Notes under the pieces: model-generated | The model's database searches: none | Seen by the model: the letters and a program-made list of their open reading frames with translations, nothing else | Told to the model about the DNA's origin: nothing | NCBI GenBank assembly: GCA_001724025.1 | Contig: MEDJ01000021.1 | Location: 1-64,000 of the forward strand | DNA: 64,000 bases | Direction of reading: 5' to 3' | DNA from: Acidobacteria bacterium SCN 69-37 | GTDB lineage: Bacteria > Acidobacteriota > Vicinamibacteria > Vicinamibacterales > SCN-69-37 | Program-made: the position numbers and the translations under genes | Shown here: one piece after another, positions 32,861-40,937 of the stretch | How the letters are laid out: each line of letters opens with the position of its first letter | Position numbering within the stretch: position 1 is the stretch's first letter

Positions 32861-33571
32861 ATGAATCCGGCCACCCATCAGGATCACGGTGCACCAGGTC
32901 ATGCGGGCGCGTCAGACTCGGTTCTGCTGGCGCGCCTGGCCGACGGCGACCATGGCGCGTTCGAGACGTTGATGCGCCGCCACAACCAGCGCCTGTTCCG
33001 CACGGCTCGCGCCATCCTGAGGGATGACGCCGACGCGGAAGACGTCCTGCAGGAGGCGTACATCGACGCATACCGGCACGCTGCCGGATTCCGCGGCGAG
33101 GCCCAGGTGGTGACCTGGCTCACGCGGATTGTCGTCAATGCCGCCCTGATGCGTCTGCGCCGGCAGCGGACGCACCCGGTGCTCGTCCCGTTCACGTCCA
33201 CGACCGCGGAAGAATCCGCCGGAGGCACGACCGCGATGACCGATCACGCCGAGACGGCCGACGGCCGGGTCCTGCGGGCGGAGGTCCGACGCCTGCTCGA
33301 ACGACGCATCGACGAACTGCCCACGACGTTCCGGGCGGTGTTCGTCATGCGTGACGTGGAGGACATGACGAGCCAGGAGGTGGCCGACGCCCTGTCGCTG
33401 CCCGTGGCGACCGTGCGCACGCGGCTGTTCCGGGCCCGTTCGCTGCTGCGCGCGGCACTCGCCCGCGACATGGACGTGGCCTCTGTCGGTGTTTTCGGGT
33501 TCGATGGGGCGCGATGCGATCGCATCGTCGCGTCCGTGATCGCGCGCGTCTCGTCCGAGACAGTCCGCTGA
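32861..33571 (+). CDS. ECF-type RNA polymerase sigma factor
   Basis: The 236-residue protein has sigma region 2 at about residues 35-80 (LMRRHNQRLFRTARAILRDDADAEDVLQEAYIDAYRH) and region 4 at about 145-200 (LPTTFRAVFVMRDVEDMTSQEVADALSLPVATVRTRLFRARSLL). Linker residues between them are longer than average, and a C-terminal tail of about 35 residues follows region 4. No anti-sigma gene is adjacent. The start at 32861 has GGAGGAG 7 nt upstream. The sigma gene and the next gene share a promoter pattern (32811 and 33590), so autoregulation and control of DUF4142 plus cupredoxin genes are likely. Confidence 0.92.
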   Translation: MNPATHQDHGAPGHAGASDSVLLARLADGDHGAFETLMRRHNQRLFRTARAILRDDADAEDVLQEAYIDAYRHAAGFRGEAQVVTWLTRIVVNAALMRLRRQRTHPVLVPFTSTTAEESAGGTTAMTDHAETADGRVLRAEVRRLLERRIDELPTTFRAVFVMRDVEDMTSQEVADALSLPVATVRTRLFRARSLLRAALARDMDVASVGVFGFDGARCDRIVASVIARVSSETVR

Positions 33572-33589
33572 ACGGCCGCGGCGGCCGCC

Positions 33590-33616
33590 GGGAACGTTCG
33601 CGCCCCGGCGTGCATC
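33590..33616 (+). promoter_or_regulatory. ECF-type promoter GGGAACG-N14-TGCATC upstream of DUF4142
   Basis: GGGAACG (33590) and TGCATC (33611) have the same 14-nt gap as the promoter at 32811, while the gap sequence differs. The motif starts 19 nt after the sigma stop and gives a leader of roughly 70 nt to the ATG at 33696. Confidence 0.6.
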
Positions 33617-33695
33617 CAATCGAGTAGAAGCAGAGAACACGCACGACGCACTTCCGCGCTGTCGTGCTCTCCCGCCCTCGTTCAGGAGATCGCTG

Positions 33696-34214
33696 ATGAA
33701 GTCCTCGACAGTTGTACTGGCGGGCGCGTTCGCGCTCGTCGCGGCCGTGGCCTGCGCACAAGCGCCTACCGACGCCCAGATCGCGTCCATCGTTGTCACG
33801 GCCAACCAGGTGGATATCGACGCCGGCGTCCTTGCCGCCGATCGCGGCACGCAGGCGGACGTGAAGGCGTTCGGCCAGATGATGGCGACCGATCACGCGG
33901 GCGTCAACAAGGCTGCCGTCGAACTCGTGACGCGCCTGAAGGTCACACCGGAAGACAACGCGACGAGCCGCAGCCTGAAGGAGGGCGGCGACAAGAACCT
34001 CGCGCACCTGCGCACGCTGTCCGGCGCGGCATTCGATCGTGCGTACATCGCGCAGGAAGTGGCCTATCACCAGGCCGTGCTCGATGCGCTGGACAAGACG
34101 CTGGTACCGAACGCGAAGAACGCGGATCTCAAGGCGCTGCTCGTCAAGGTACGGCCGGCGTTCGTGGCGCACCTCGAGCGCGCGCAGCAGATCCAGACGG
34201 CGCTGGGACGATAG
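33696..34214 (+). CDS. DUF4142 exported protein (ferritin-like helical)
   Basis: The 172-residue protein has a signal peptide ending near AAVACAQ, possibly a lipoprotein site at the Cys. A single DUF4142 domain follows: IASIVVTANQVDIDAGVLAADRG, VKAFGQMMATDHAGVNKAAVELV, AFDRAYIAQEVAYHQAVLDALD and VRPAFVAHLERAQQIQ. DUF4142 proteins are four-helix bundles, often in stress-linked operons, with unclear biochemical role. The conserved His residues in DHAGVN and AYHQAVL are present. Control by the upstream ECF sigma factor is likely from the promoter pair. The cupredoxin gene follows after 2 nt. Confidence 0.87.
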   Translation: MKSSTVVLAGAFALVAAVACAQAPTDAQIASIVVTANQVDIDAGVLAADRGTQADVKAFGQMMATDHAGVNKAAVELVTRLKVTPEDNATSRSLKEGGDKNLAHLRTLSGAAFDRAYIAQEVAYHQAVLDALDKTLVPNAKNADLKALLVKVRPAFVAHLERAQQIQTALGR

Positions 34215-34216
34215 CC

Positions 34217-34540
34217 GTGCGGGCCATCGTCGCGGCGGCGCTGCTCCTGCTGGTGGGGGCGTGCCGCACCGCGCCAGAGCCCGTCGTGCACACGGTGACG
34301 ATCGAGGGGTCCGCATTCTCCCCGGCGGTCGTCACCGCACACGTCGGCGACCGCGTGGTGTGGATCAACAAGGACTTCTTCCCGCACACGGCCACGGGCC
34401 CTGACGGCACCTTCGACTCGGGCCTCCTGTCGCCGGACGCGTCGTGGACGCTCACGATCGAGACGCGCGGGACGATCGACTACATCTGCACGTATCACCC
34501 GACGATGCACGGCACGCTGCAGGTAGAGGACGCACGGTAG
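34217..34540 (+). CDS. Cupredoxin (plastocyanin/pseudoazurin-like) lipoprotein
   Basis: The 107-residue blue copper protein has all four type-1 copper ligands: H57 (FFPHTAT), C91, H94 and M97 (YICTYHPTMHG), with the CX2HX2M spacing of short-loop cupredoxins. A lipobox (LLVGAC, Cys 16) indicates a lipid-anchored periplasmic protein. It should carry single electrons. The start is GTG, 2 nt after the DUF4142 stop, so the two are co-transcribed. Together with the sigma factor they look like an oxidative or envelope stress set. Confidence 0.9.
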   Translation: MRAIVAAALLLLVGACRTAPEPVVHTVTIEGSAFSPAVVTAHVGDRVVWINKDFFPHTATGPDGTFDSGLLSPDASWTLTIETRGTIDYICTYHPTMHGTLQVEDAR

Positions 34541-34606
34541 CGGCGGTCGGCGTCGGGGCCTTCACGTTCGAGTTTCCCGGTCGCCGATCAGCGCCGACGG
34601 ACGTGG

Positions 34607-34830
34607 TCAGGCCGACGTGGTCGCGCGTTGCAGGTCGTCCGGCAGCACGTCGCGCAGCCGGAGCCGCATTTCGAGGCGGATGATGCGAAGCTGCGCGCGT
34701 AGATCGCTATCGCCAACAGGGCCACCGACACGATTGCTGCCCGAACGCTGGTTACTGTCAGCCCGGCGATCGGGTCGTAGAAACTCCACAGGGCATTGAT
34801 GGCCAGTACGCCCAGGCCCCTTGCCTCCCG
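34607..34830 (-). pseudogene. Frameshifted remnant of a DUF6526-like membrane protein
   Basis: Downstream of the ADOP stop on the minus strand, one frame reads a short linker and two hydrophobic stretches (LAINALWSF, RAAIVSVALLAIAIYAR) without a start codon. About ten residues later another frame continues with IIRLEMRLRLRDVLPDDLQ and a stop at 34607. The two parts match, from memory, the membrane segments and the IRLEERLR region of DUF6526 family proteins, whose N-terminus is missing here. An internal deletion causing a frame change is the simplest explanation. It also lacks its own promoter. Confidence 0.45.
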
Positions 34831-37248
34831 TCACTCTCTCAGCTGTACCACCGCGCTCCACATCGCCTTCACGAATGGGGCGAGTGCGCCTGACTGGCCG
34901 GCCGCGTAGAGGGTCGCGGCCACCGCGACGAGGCTGATCGGATCCCACAGGTGCAGCGTGGGGAAGTAGCGCAGGATCAGCGAAGCGAGGAACAGGCCGC
35001 CCAGGCAGCCGATGCCGACGCCCAAGCCGAGCATGCGGCTGTGTTCGCGGTGCAGCATGCGGCACAGCGTCGCTGTCGTCGCACCGAGCGCGCGGCGGAT
35101 GCCGATTTCGCGCTGCCGCAACGCCGCCAGGTGCGCGCTCAGCCCGTAGAGTCCGCCCATCGCGACCATGAAGACGAGCACACCGATCACGCCGTAGATC
35201 CGTGCCCAGAACGTCGCGGTGCCGAGTTGTTCGTCGAGTTCCTCGCGCATCGATCGCACGTGGAGGAAGCCGGTGTCGGGCAGTTCGGTGCGGTAGGCCT
35301 CGCGCACGCGCGCGGCCAGCCGCGCGCCGTCGTCGTTGGCGCGGGCGATGATGCCGACGGCGCGGGACACAGGACGATGCGCAAGCGGCACGTAGATATC
35401 GCCCAGTTTGTCGCGCCGGTTGCTCAGCATCGATGTCACGTCCTCGACCACACCGATGACGATGAACAGCTGATTGTCACTGTCGGGCCCCGTGAACCGC
35501 AGGTGTTGCCCGATGGCCTCGTCGTCAGGCCAGAGTCGCGCGGCGGCCGTCGCACTCACGACGGCGACGTGCGCTCCTGCGAGATCCTCATCGTCGGTGA
35601 ACATCCGGCCCGCGAGCAGCGGCCGTCCGAGAACTGCCAGTCCGTTGGCGGTCGTGTAGCAGGGATGGACGTATCGTCGATTCGTATCGGCGACGCCCGG
35701 GGGGCCCGGGGATACGCGGGCCGAGAACCTGTTGTCGCCCGGCAGCATCGTGGTGACGGCCGCGTCCATGACACCTGGTGTTTCGCGCGTGGCCTGCAGC
35801 GCCCGGCGCACGATGGCGTTCGATCCGGCGGGCGTTGACGGCAGCGCTGTCTCGTCGAGCCACGCGACAGCACTGCGATCGGCGTCGAGTCCCGGCAGTG
35901 GATCGGTACCAGTCAGGATCGTCCGGCCCAGCATGACCGCCACGAGCAGCAGGCCCGCGGACACGGCCGTCTGGGCGATGACGAGCCGGCTCGTCTCGCG
36001 TGTCGTCCGCTGCGTCGAACTGCCCACGCCGCTCGTGGCCACCATCGATCCGAGTGCTTCGAGACTGCGCAGGTTCCACGCGAGCTTCGCAACCACCATG
36101 AAGGTCGCGCCGAAGGTCGTCGCGGCTGTGTAGGCGACGAGACGCCAGTCCGGCGACAGATCGGGCGCGAGCGCCATGCCGCTGGCGCTGATGAGCTGCG
36201 TCACGAACAGGCTCGACAGCAACGTGCCGACCCAGACCGCAACGACGGTTGCGCCGGCAGCCAGAAGACCGGATTCGACCGCCAGCATCTGCGTCAAATC
36301 GCGTGCTGTCGCCCCAAGCGCGAGCCGGATCGACAGGTCGCCCTGACCCGACAGCAGGCGGGCGAACAACAGCAGCGAGAAGCTGCCGGCCGCGACGAGC
36401 GAGATCGCGATGCCGACGATAAGCATCACCACGAGCTGCGCGTACACCCGCTCGTTCAAATCACCGAGCTCGGGGCCCGCGCCTTGACGTGCGCCCAGCA
36501 CGCGTGGGCCGGCGGTGTCCCCCTGTTGCAGGGGCGACGCATGCGTCGTCCTGACCGATCGCAAGGCGACGTCGGCATCGGCCTGCTCGATCGACACGCC
36601 TGGACGCAGCCGGCCGAACAGCTCCGTCGGCGGCGTGATGGTGGCCGGTACCCACGCATCTCGACGTTGGACGCGGCGCCAGGTTGGTGCGGCATCGTAC
36701 TCATCGGAGATGACGCCGACGATGGTGACCCGTCGTCCGCCAAGGATGATGGATGTGCCAATCGCATCAGCGCCCTGCGCAAACGCCACCCGCCACAGTC
36801 GTTCACTGATCAGCGCGACGCCCCGTTCGTCCCGCTCATCGTCGGGGGTGAGCAGCCGGCCGGCCAGGGGAATGGTTGGGAATTCGGCGAAGTACGGCCC
36901 GGCTACGCCTTCGACAGTGACGCGCAGGGAGACGCCGTCGATCACGGCCGTCGTGTGTCTCGAGCCGGAGCCCAGCAGTACAGAGAACGACTCCGGAGGA
37001 TTCGACAGCACCGCGTCGATCTCGTTCGACGCGATGATGACGCCGCCGTGACCGTTGACGACAATTCGTACGTAATCGCGTCCAGCCGCCGCGGGCTTCA
37101 GCAGCTGGACGTTGATGATGTTGAAGAGCGGGAGGCCGAGCCCGACGCCGATGCCCAGCAGCAGGATGGCTGCGAGCGTGAACATCGGCGCCCGTCGCAG
37201 GCGGCGATATGCGAGCGCCAAGTGGCCTGCCGTGTCGAGTGAAAGCAT
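34831..37248 (-). CDS. ABC transporter permease, ADOP/MacB type (orphan)
   Basis: The 805-residue protein has the duplicated FtsX/MacB permease plan. An N-terminal membrane segment (FTLAAILLLGIGVGLGLPLFNIINV) is followed by a periplasmic domain (about 50-250), three helices, an inserted single helix (LVIAQTAVSAGLLLVAVMLG), a second periplasmic domain and three final helices (IGVLVFMVAMGGLYGLSAHL). The sequence ALRQREIGIRRALGATTATL marks the cytoplasmic coupling loop, and DLSIRLALGATARDL is its counterpart in the first half. This is typical of the acidobacterial duplicated orphan permease family. No ATPase gene is in the window. A small PadR-like domain present in some members is absent. Confidence 0.88.
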   Translation of the reverse strand: MLSLDTAGHLALAYRRLRRAPMFTLAAILLLGIGVGLGLPLFNIINVQLLKPAAAGRDYVRIVVNGHGGVIIASNEIDAVLSNPPESFSVLLGSGSRHTTAVIDGVSLRVTVEGVAGPYFAEFPTIPLAGRLLTPDDERDERGVALISERLWRVAFAQGADAIGTSIILGGRRVTIVGVISDEYDAAPTWRRVQRRDAWVPATITPPTELFGRLRPGVSIEQADADVALRSVRTTHASPLQQGDTAGPRVLGARQGAGPELGDLNERVYAQLVVMLIVGIAISLVAAGSFSLLLFARLLSGQGDLSIRLALGATARDLTQMLAVESGLLAAGATVVAVWVGTLLSSLFVTQLISASGMALAPDLSPDWRLVAYTAATTFGATFMVVAKLAWNLRSLEALGSMVATSGVGSSTQRTTRETSRLVIAQTAVSAGLLLVAVMLGRTILTGTDPLPGLDADRSAVAWLDETALPSTPAGSNAIVRRALQATRETPGVMDAAVTTMLPGDNRFSARVSPGPPGVADTNRRYVHPCYTTANGLAVLGRPLLAGRMFTDDEDLAGAHVAVVSATAAARLWPDDEAIGQHLRFTGPDSDNQLFIVIGVVEDVTSMLSNRRDKLGDIYVPLAHRPVSRAVGIIARANDDGARLAARVREAYRTELPDTGFLHVRSMREELDEQLGTATFWARIYGVIGVLVFMVAMGGLYGLSAHLAALRQREIGIRRALGATTATLCRMLHREHSRMLGLGVGIGCLGGLFLASLILRYFPTLHLWDPISLVAVAATLYAAGQSGALAPFVKAMWSAVVQLRE

Positions 37249-37316
37249 GCGCGTCTCACCTTCCCGGCCACCTGGCGTTCCGGACTGCTGGCTTCTGTCT
37301 TCGGGCTTCTGGCTTT

Positions 37317-37342
37317 GGAGCCTGCGTTTGTCGGCAGGCTCC
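37317..37342 (-). terminator. Hairpin overlapping the stop of the lipoprotein gene
   Basis: GGAGCCTGC and GCAGGCTCC form a 9-bp stem with an 8-nt loop. One arm begins at the last base of the stop codon of the 37342-38403 gene. It separates that gene from the ADOP permease gene downstream. Confidence 0.45.
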
Positions 37343-38403
37343 TAGTCGGCCCAGCGGACGAAGACGACGTTGCTGCGTTCGTTGGTGCTGGTCATGTTCG
37401 GCCAGGCGCGCGCGGGCGTGGTGACCATGACGGCGAACTGTTCGCCGGGACGCGGCACCCAGGAGCGCAGCGGCTCCATGTTATCGCCGTAGAACGCGTC
37501 GCGGCCGATCGACTGCGCGTCGACGGCCTTGCACTCCTGGCCGGGCCGCACCCACTCGCCCGCGCCGCCGACCCACTGGCCGCCGATGTTCGCGAACACC
37601 CACTGGCTGGCCTCGACGTACGCGGTCGTGTCGAAGAAGCGGACCAGCGGCCAGGCGCCCAGCTTCGTGTGGTTGACGCAGAGCTGGCCTCCGCCCGAGC
37701 GGACGCCGATGACCGTCGACGTCTGCGGCCACGCGGCCACGCTCGACGGGCCCAGGACGATACGCGCCGCGCGCAGGTCGATCGCGTCGGCCGAGGTCGC
37801 CGGCGGTGTCGTCGAGGGCGGCGGCTCGGGCGCAGGCGGCGGTGCCGGGGCCGGGGGCGGTTCGGGCGACGGGAAGATGTCGCTCTTGCGCAGCGTTTCG
37901 AGGCCGGTGAACCGGCCCAGGCAGGTGTCGGCCGTGAAGGGCAGCCGGATGATGTCGCCCTCGAGCGTCGCGTCGGACACGACGTTGACCGGGCAGGCGC
38001 CGACGCCGCTGACGGTCGTCGATCCCGCCAGTTCGATGTGTGCCGACGTGCGGCTCGTGATCGTGCCGGTGGCGGTTCCCGTGATCGAGTACGCCCCGAG
38101 ACAGACGACCGAGAACGTGCCCGTGGCGACGTTGCCCGTCTGCGACGTGACGCGCAGATCGAAGTTGTCGCACGACGACAGCTTCGCGACGGCCGATGTC
38201 GTGGCGGACGGCCGGCTCGACGGCGTGGCGCTGGCCGAGGTCCAGTGACCGGTCAGCTCCGCTGTCGACGACGTGGAGGGCGTCGATGGTGTCGCCGGTG
38301 ATGGGGCGGCCGGTGAGTTCGAGCCGCGACGGGCCTCGCAGGCCAGGGACATCGTGAGCGTGCTGGCCAGACACAGGAGCAGGGCCGAAGAGCGTGTCGT
38401 CAT
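37342..38403 (-). CDS. Hypothetical exported lipoprotein with Pro-rich linker
   Basis: The 353-residue protein has a lipoprotein signal (LLLCLASTLTMSLAC, Cys 22). A Ser/Thr/Pro-rich spacer and a beta-rich domain follow, about residues 45-175 (LSSCDNFDLRVTSQTGNVATGTFSV, ITSRTSAHIELAGSTTV). A second Pro/Glu/Ala-rich linker (SPEPPPAPAPPPAPEPPP) joins a C-terminal domain of about 150 residues (VIGVRSGGGQLCVNHTKLGAWPLVRF, WVRPGQECKAVDAQSIGRDAFYG). No named domain is recognised. The ORF track starts 60 nt earlier; ATG 38403 is preferred because it gives the signal and has GGGGAGA upstream with a TACACT box before it. Confidence 0.75.
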   Translation of the reverse strand: MTTRSSALLLCLASTLTMSLACEARRGSNSPAAPSPATPSTPSTSSTAELTGHWTSASATPSSRPSATTSAVAKLSSCDNFDLRVTSQTGNVATGTFSVVCLGAYSITGTATGTITSRTSAHIELAGSTTVSGVGACPVNVVSDATLEGDIIRLPFTADTCLGRFTGLETLRKSDIFPSPEPPPAPAPPPAPEPPPSTTPPATSADAIDLRAARIVLGPSSVAAWPQTSTVIGVRSGGGQLCVNHTKLGAWPLVRFFDTTAYVEASQWVFANIGGQWVGGAGEWVRPGQECKAVDAQSIGRDAFYGDNMEPLRSWVPRPGEQFAVMVTTPARAWPNMTSTNERSNVVFVRWAD

Positions 38404-38563
38404 GAGGTGCGTCAGTCTCCCCGAAGTGTATCGGCCACTCGGGAGGAAGCGGCCCGCGAACACAAAGCGAATCTTGTACCGCTGAGCGGGTGTTGCGCGG
38501 ACCAGCGCACGTCGGTTGCCGGCGCTGGCTGTCGAACGAAAACGGTGTGGTTCTTACAGGGTT

Positions 38564-38599
38564 GTCATCCCCGGGGCGTCACGCGCGCCCCGGGGTGAC
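38564..38599 (-). terminator. Strong hairpin after the MoaD-ThiF-rhodanese gene
   Basis: CCCCGGGGCG and CGCCCCGGGG form a 10-bp stem, extended by GTCA/TGAC with one bulge. The hairpin begins 20 nt after the stop codon at 38619 in the direction of transcription. The arms resemble those of the REP-like repeats. Confidence 0.55.
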
Positions 38600-38618
38600 G
38601 GTCGTCGGTTGCGGGGGT

Positions 38619-40067
38619 TCAGTACGTCGGCTGATCCGGATCGAGCCGCGCGTTCCACTCGAGGATGCCGCCGCGGACGTTCCGGACGCGGGTGAAGCCC
38701 TTCTCGCGAAGCAGGTTCACGGCCTTCGCGCTGCGGACGCCGGACTTGCAGTGCACCGCCACGTCGCGGTCCGTCGGGATCTCATCGAGCCGCTTCGGCA
38801 GTTCACCCAGCGGGATGAGCGTCGAGCCTTCGATCTTCGTGATTTCGGCTTCGCGCGGCTCGCGCACGTCGAGCAGCCAGATATCGCCCGCGTCGAGCCG
38901 CTGCTTGAGGTCCGTCACCGAGATTTCGAGGTCGGGCGAGACGGCACCGGCGTCGGCGGCCTTGACCTGCGGGGTGATGCCGCAGAACTGCTCGTAATCG
39001 ATCAGCTTCGTCACCGTCGGGTGATCGCCGCAGACAGGGCAATCCGGATCGCGCTGGAGCTTCAACGTGCGGAACGTCATGTCCAGGGCATCGAACAGGA
39101 GCAGCCGGCCGATGAGCGGATCGCCGGCGCCGAGGATCAATTTGATCGCTTCCGTGGCCTGAATCGTGCCAACGACCCCGGGCAGCACGCCGAGCACGCC
39201 ACCCTCGGCGCAGCTCGGGACCAGTCCAGGCGGGGGTGGCTCGGGATAGAGGCACCGGTAGCAGGGGCCACCCTTGGTGGCGAAGATGGAAACCTGGCCG
39301 TCGAAGCGGAAGATGCTGCCGTAGACGTTCGGCTTGCCGAGCAGCACGCAGGCGTCGTTCGTCAGATAGCGCGTCGGGAAGTTGTCGGTGCCGTCGAGGA
39401 TGACGTCGTAGTCGCGGAAGATGTCGAGGGCATTGGCCGAGGTCAGGGCCGTCTCGTGCTCGATGATCCGCAGGTTCGGATTGAGCCCGCGCAGCCGTTC
39501 GGCCGCGGCCTTGATCTTCGACCGGCCCACGTCGGCGGTGCTGAACAGCACCTGGCGCTGCAGGTTGCTGAAGTCGACGGCGTCGAAGTCGATCAGCCCC
39601 AGCGTGCCCACCCCGGCGGCGGCCAGATACAGCGAAGCCGGCGATCCCAACCCGCCGGCTCCAATGCACAGGACTCTGGCCTGTTTGAGCTTGCGCTGCC
39701 CCGCGACCCCGACCTCCGGCATGATCAGGTGCCGGCTGTAGCGCCGGACCTCGTCATTATTGAGCTCGGGCGCGGCGGGATCGCCCGAAGGCGATCCCCC
39801 GGCGACCGACGGGACGATGCTGACCGTATCGCCCGCGCCGACGGCTGTCTGTTCCTTCTTCAGGTACCGGATGTCCTCGTCATTGACGTACACGTTGACG
39901 AAGCTGCGGAGCTTGTTTTCCGCGTTGTAGAGGTGGTTCTTCAGCTCGGGGTGAACCGCGACGAGGTTCTGGAGCACTTCGCCCACATTCGAGCCGGCCA
40001 CCTGGACGGTCGCCTGCTGGTCCGTGAACGGACGAAGCGGGGTGGGAATGAACACAGTGGTTGCCAT
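38619..40067 (-). CDS. MoaD/ThiS-like ubiquitin fold fused to ThiF/MoeB adenylyltransferase and rhodanese
   Basis: This 482-residue protein joins three sulfur-transfer domains. Residues 1-91 are a MoaD/CysO-like sulfur carrier (FTDQQATVQVAGSNVGEVLQ, FVNVYVNDEDIRYL) ending V-A-G90-G91. Residues 104-350 are an E1-like adenylyltransferase (SRHLIMPEVG, CIGAGGLGSPASLYL, FDAVDFSNLQRQ) with zinc Cys pairs C269/C272 and C343/C346 and C286 in PSCAEGG. Residues 383-478 are a rhodanese with active Cys C440 (HCKSGVRS). The carrier Gly-Gly is internal, so cleavage after G91 may be needed before adenylation. Roles could be molybdopterin, cysteine (CysO-like) or thiamin sulfur transfer. The ORF track adds 7 residues. 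A terminator-like hairpin lies in its leader. Confidence 0.9.
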   Translation of the reverse strand: MATTVFIPTPLRPFTDQQATVQVAGSNVGEVLQNLVAVHPELKNHLYNAENKLRSFVNVYVNDEDIRYLKKEQTAVGAGDTVSIVPSVAGGSPSGDPAAPELNNDEVRRYSRHLIMPEVGVAGQRKLKQARVLCIGAGGLGSPASLYLAAAGVGTLGLIDFDAVDFSNLQRQVLFSTADVGRSKIKAAAERLRGLNPNLRIIEHETALTSANALDIFRDYDVILDGTDNFPTRYLTNDACVLLGKPNVYGSIFRFDGQVSIFATKGGPCYRCLYPEPPPPGLVPSCAEGGVLGVLPGVVGTIQATEAIKLILGAGDPLIGRLLLFDALDMTFRTLKLQRDPDCPVCGDHPTVTKLIDYEQFCGITPQVKAADAGAVSPDLEISVTDLKQRLDAGDIWLLDVREPREAEITKIEGSTLIPLGELPKRLDEIPTDRDVAVHCKSGVRSAKAVNLLREKGFTRVRNVRGGILEWNARLDPDQPTY

Positions 40068-40095
40068 GCTGGGTGTCCTCGGAAACAAACGAAAC

Positions 40096-40126
40096 GGGCC
40101 CGGAACGAGTCACTCGTTCCGGGCCC
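40096..40126 (-). terminator. Hairpin with T-rich tail in the leader of the sulfur-transfer gene
   Basis: A perfect inverted repeat of 15-nt arms (GGGCCCGGAACGAGT) surrounds one base. On the minus strand it is followed by GTTTCGTTTGTTT, a T-rich tract, and then by the start codon 29 nt downstream. It could end the cytochrome transcript or act as an attenuator for the sulfur-transfer gene. Confidence 0.55.
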
Positions 40127-40250
40127 CGGGAAGCGCCGCCGATGCTGAGATCAGAATCGGCCCGCAGATGCGCACGCCACCCCGTTGCCCGCAGGCAGGC
40201 AACAACAGGAATGGACGCTTCCGGAGGCAGACATCCTCTAGTACATACCT

Positions 40251-40293
40251 GAAAGGCGGGGAGGCTGCAAGGCTGGGAGGAGACCGGAAGGCC
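40251..40293 (+). repeat. Dispersed GA-rich intergenic repeat, copy 4
   Basis: AAAGGCGGGGAGGCTGC followed by GGCTGGGAGGAG and CGGAAGGCC. It matches the copies at 7601 and 24092. A partial reverse copy (CCTTCCAGCCTCC) continues to about 40310. Confidence 0.6.
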
Positions 40294-40327
40294 TTCCAGC
40301 CTCCTTCCAGGCTGCAGGCTCCCAGCC

Positions 40328-40921
40328 TTACTTGCCCCCCAGCACGTACGCCACCAGGCTGTCGATGTCGTCGAGGCTGTGTTCGGCCACGAGTCCTTCG
40401 GGCATCAGGGAGACCGTCGATTCGGTCCGGTCCTGGATGCGGCCGACCGCGATGGGGAGCGGCCGGTCGAGGTGTTCGGCGTTCTTGAGGTACACGGCCC
40501 GGGCGTCTTCGCGGATGACGACGCCGCTCGCGTAGGTCCCGTCGGTGAGTTCGAAGATCGTCACCGCGTACTGATCGGAGATGGTCCGCGACGGCCAGAG
40601 GATCGAGTCGAGCACGTCGCGCTTGCCGAACCGGCTCGAGAGCGTCGTCAGGTCGGGACCGACGGACGTGCCGACATCGCCGAAAATGTGGCAGCTCGAG
40701 CACAGGTCCTCGTAGAGCTGGCGGCCGCGCTCGACCGACACGGTGGTTCCCGGCTTGTCGGAACCGAGCGTGTCGAGAACCTGCTGCCGGGTCATCTTCG
40801 ACCCGGGCATCGGCTCCTCGGGCGGATCCTGGCCCGCCGATCGGACCGTCGACATGCCGGCCGTGAAGAGCAGCGCGCCGATCGACGCGGCCACGAGAAA
40901 CGGAGTGCGGTGGCGATGCAT
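40328..40921 (-). CDS. Exported c-type cytochrome, PVC-type heme-binding domain
   Basis: The 197-residue protein has a signal peptide (about residues 1-28) and one heme site C-S-S-C-H at about residue 75. The pattern after it (VGPDLTTLSSRFGKRDVLDSILWPSRTISDQY, TDGTYASGVVIRED) belongs to the heme-binding domain common in Planctomycetes and Acidobacteria. It is also present at the C-terminus of the next protein (40972-43998) and in the protein at 59162. It is a probable electron carrier for the propeller oxidoreductase encoded 50 nt upstream. The ORF track merges the two genes in another frame; the start at 40921 has AAGG upstream. Confidence 0.82.
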   Translation of the reverse strand: MHRHRTPFLVAASIGALLFTAGMSTVRSAGQDPPEEPMPGSKMTRQQVLDTLGSDKPGTTVSVERGRQLYEDLCSSCHIFGDVGTSVGPDLTTLSSRFGKRDVLDSILWPSRTISDQYAVTIFELTDGTYASGVVIREDARAVYLKNAEHLDRPLPIAVGRIQDRTESTVSLMPEGLVAEHSLDDIDSLVAYVLGGK

Positions 40922-40937
40922 GAATAGAGACCTTTCT

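Noticed and set aside
34607-35065. 152-residue minus-strand ORF as a gene
   Set aside because: Its first 110 residues are an out-of-frame reading of the permease gene; only the last 25 residues look real, as part of the DUF6526 remnant.
40068-40250. TPP or SAM riboswitch in the leader of the sulfur-transfer gene
   Set aside because: A CGGGGTG segment recalls the TPP element, but the paired CTGAGA and the second conserved part are not in the right places. Kept only as an unassigned structured leader.
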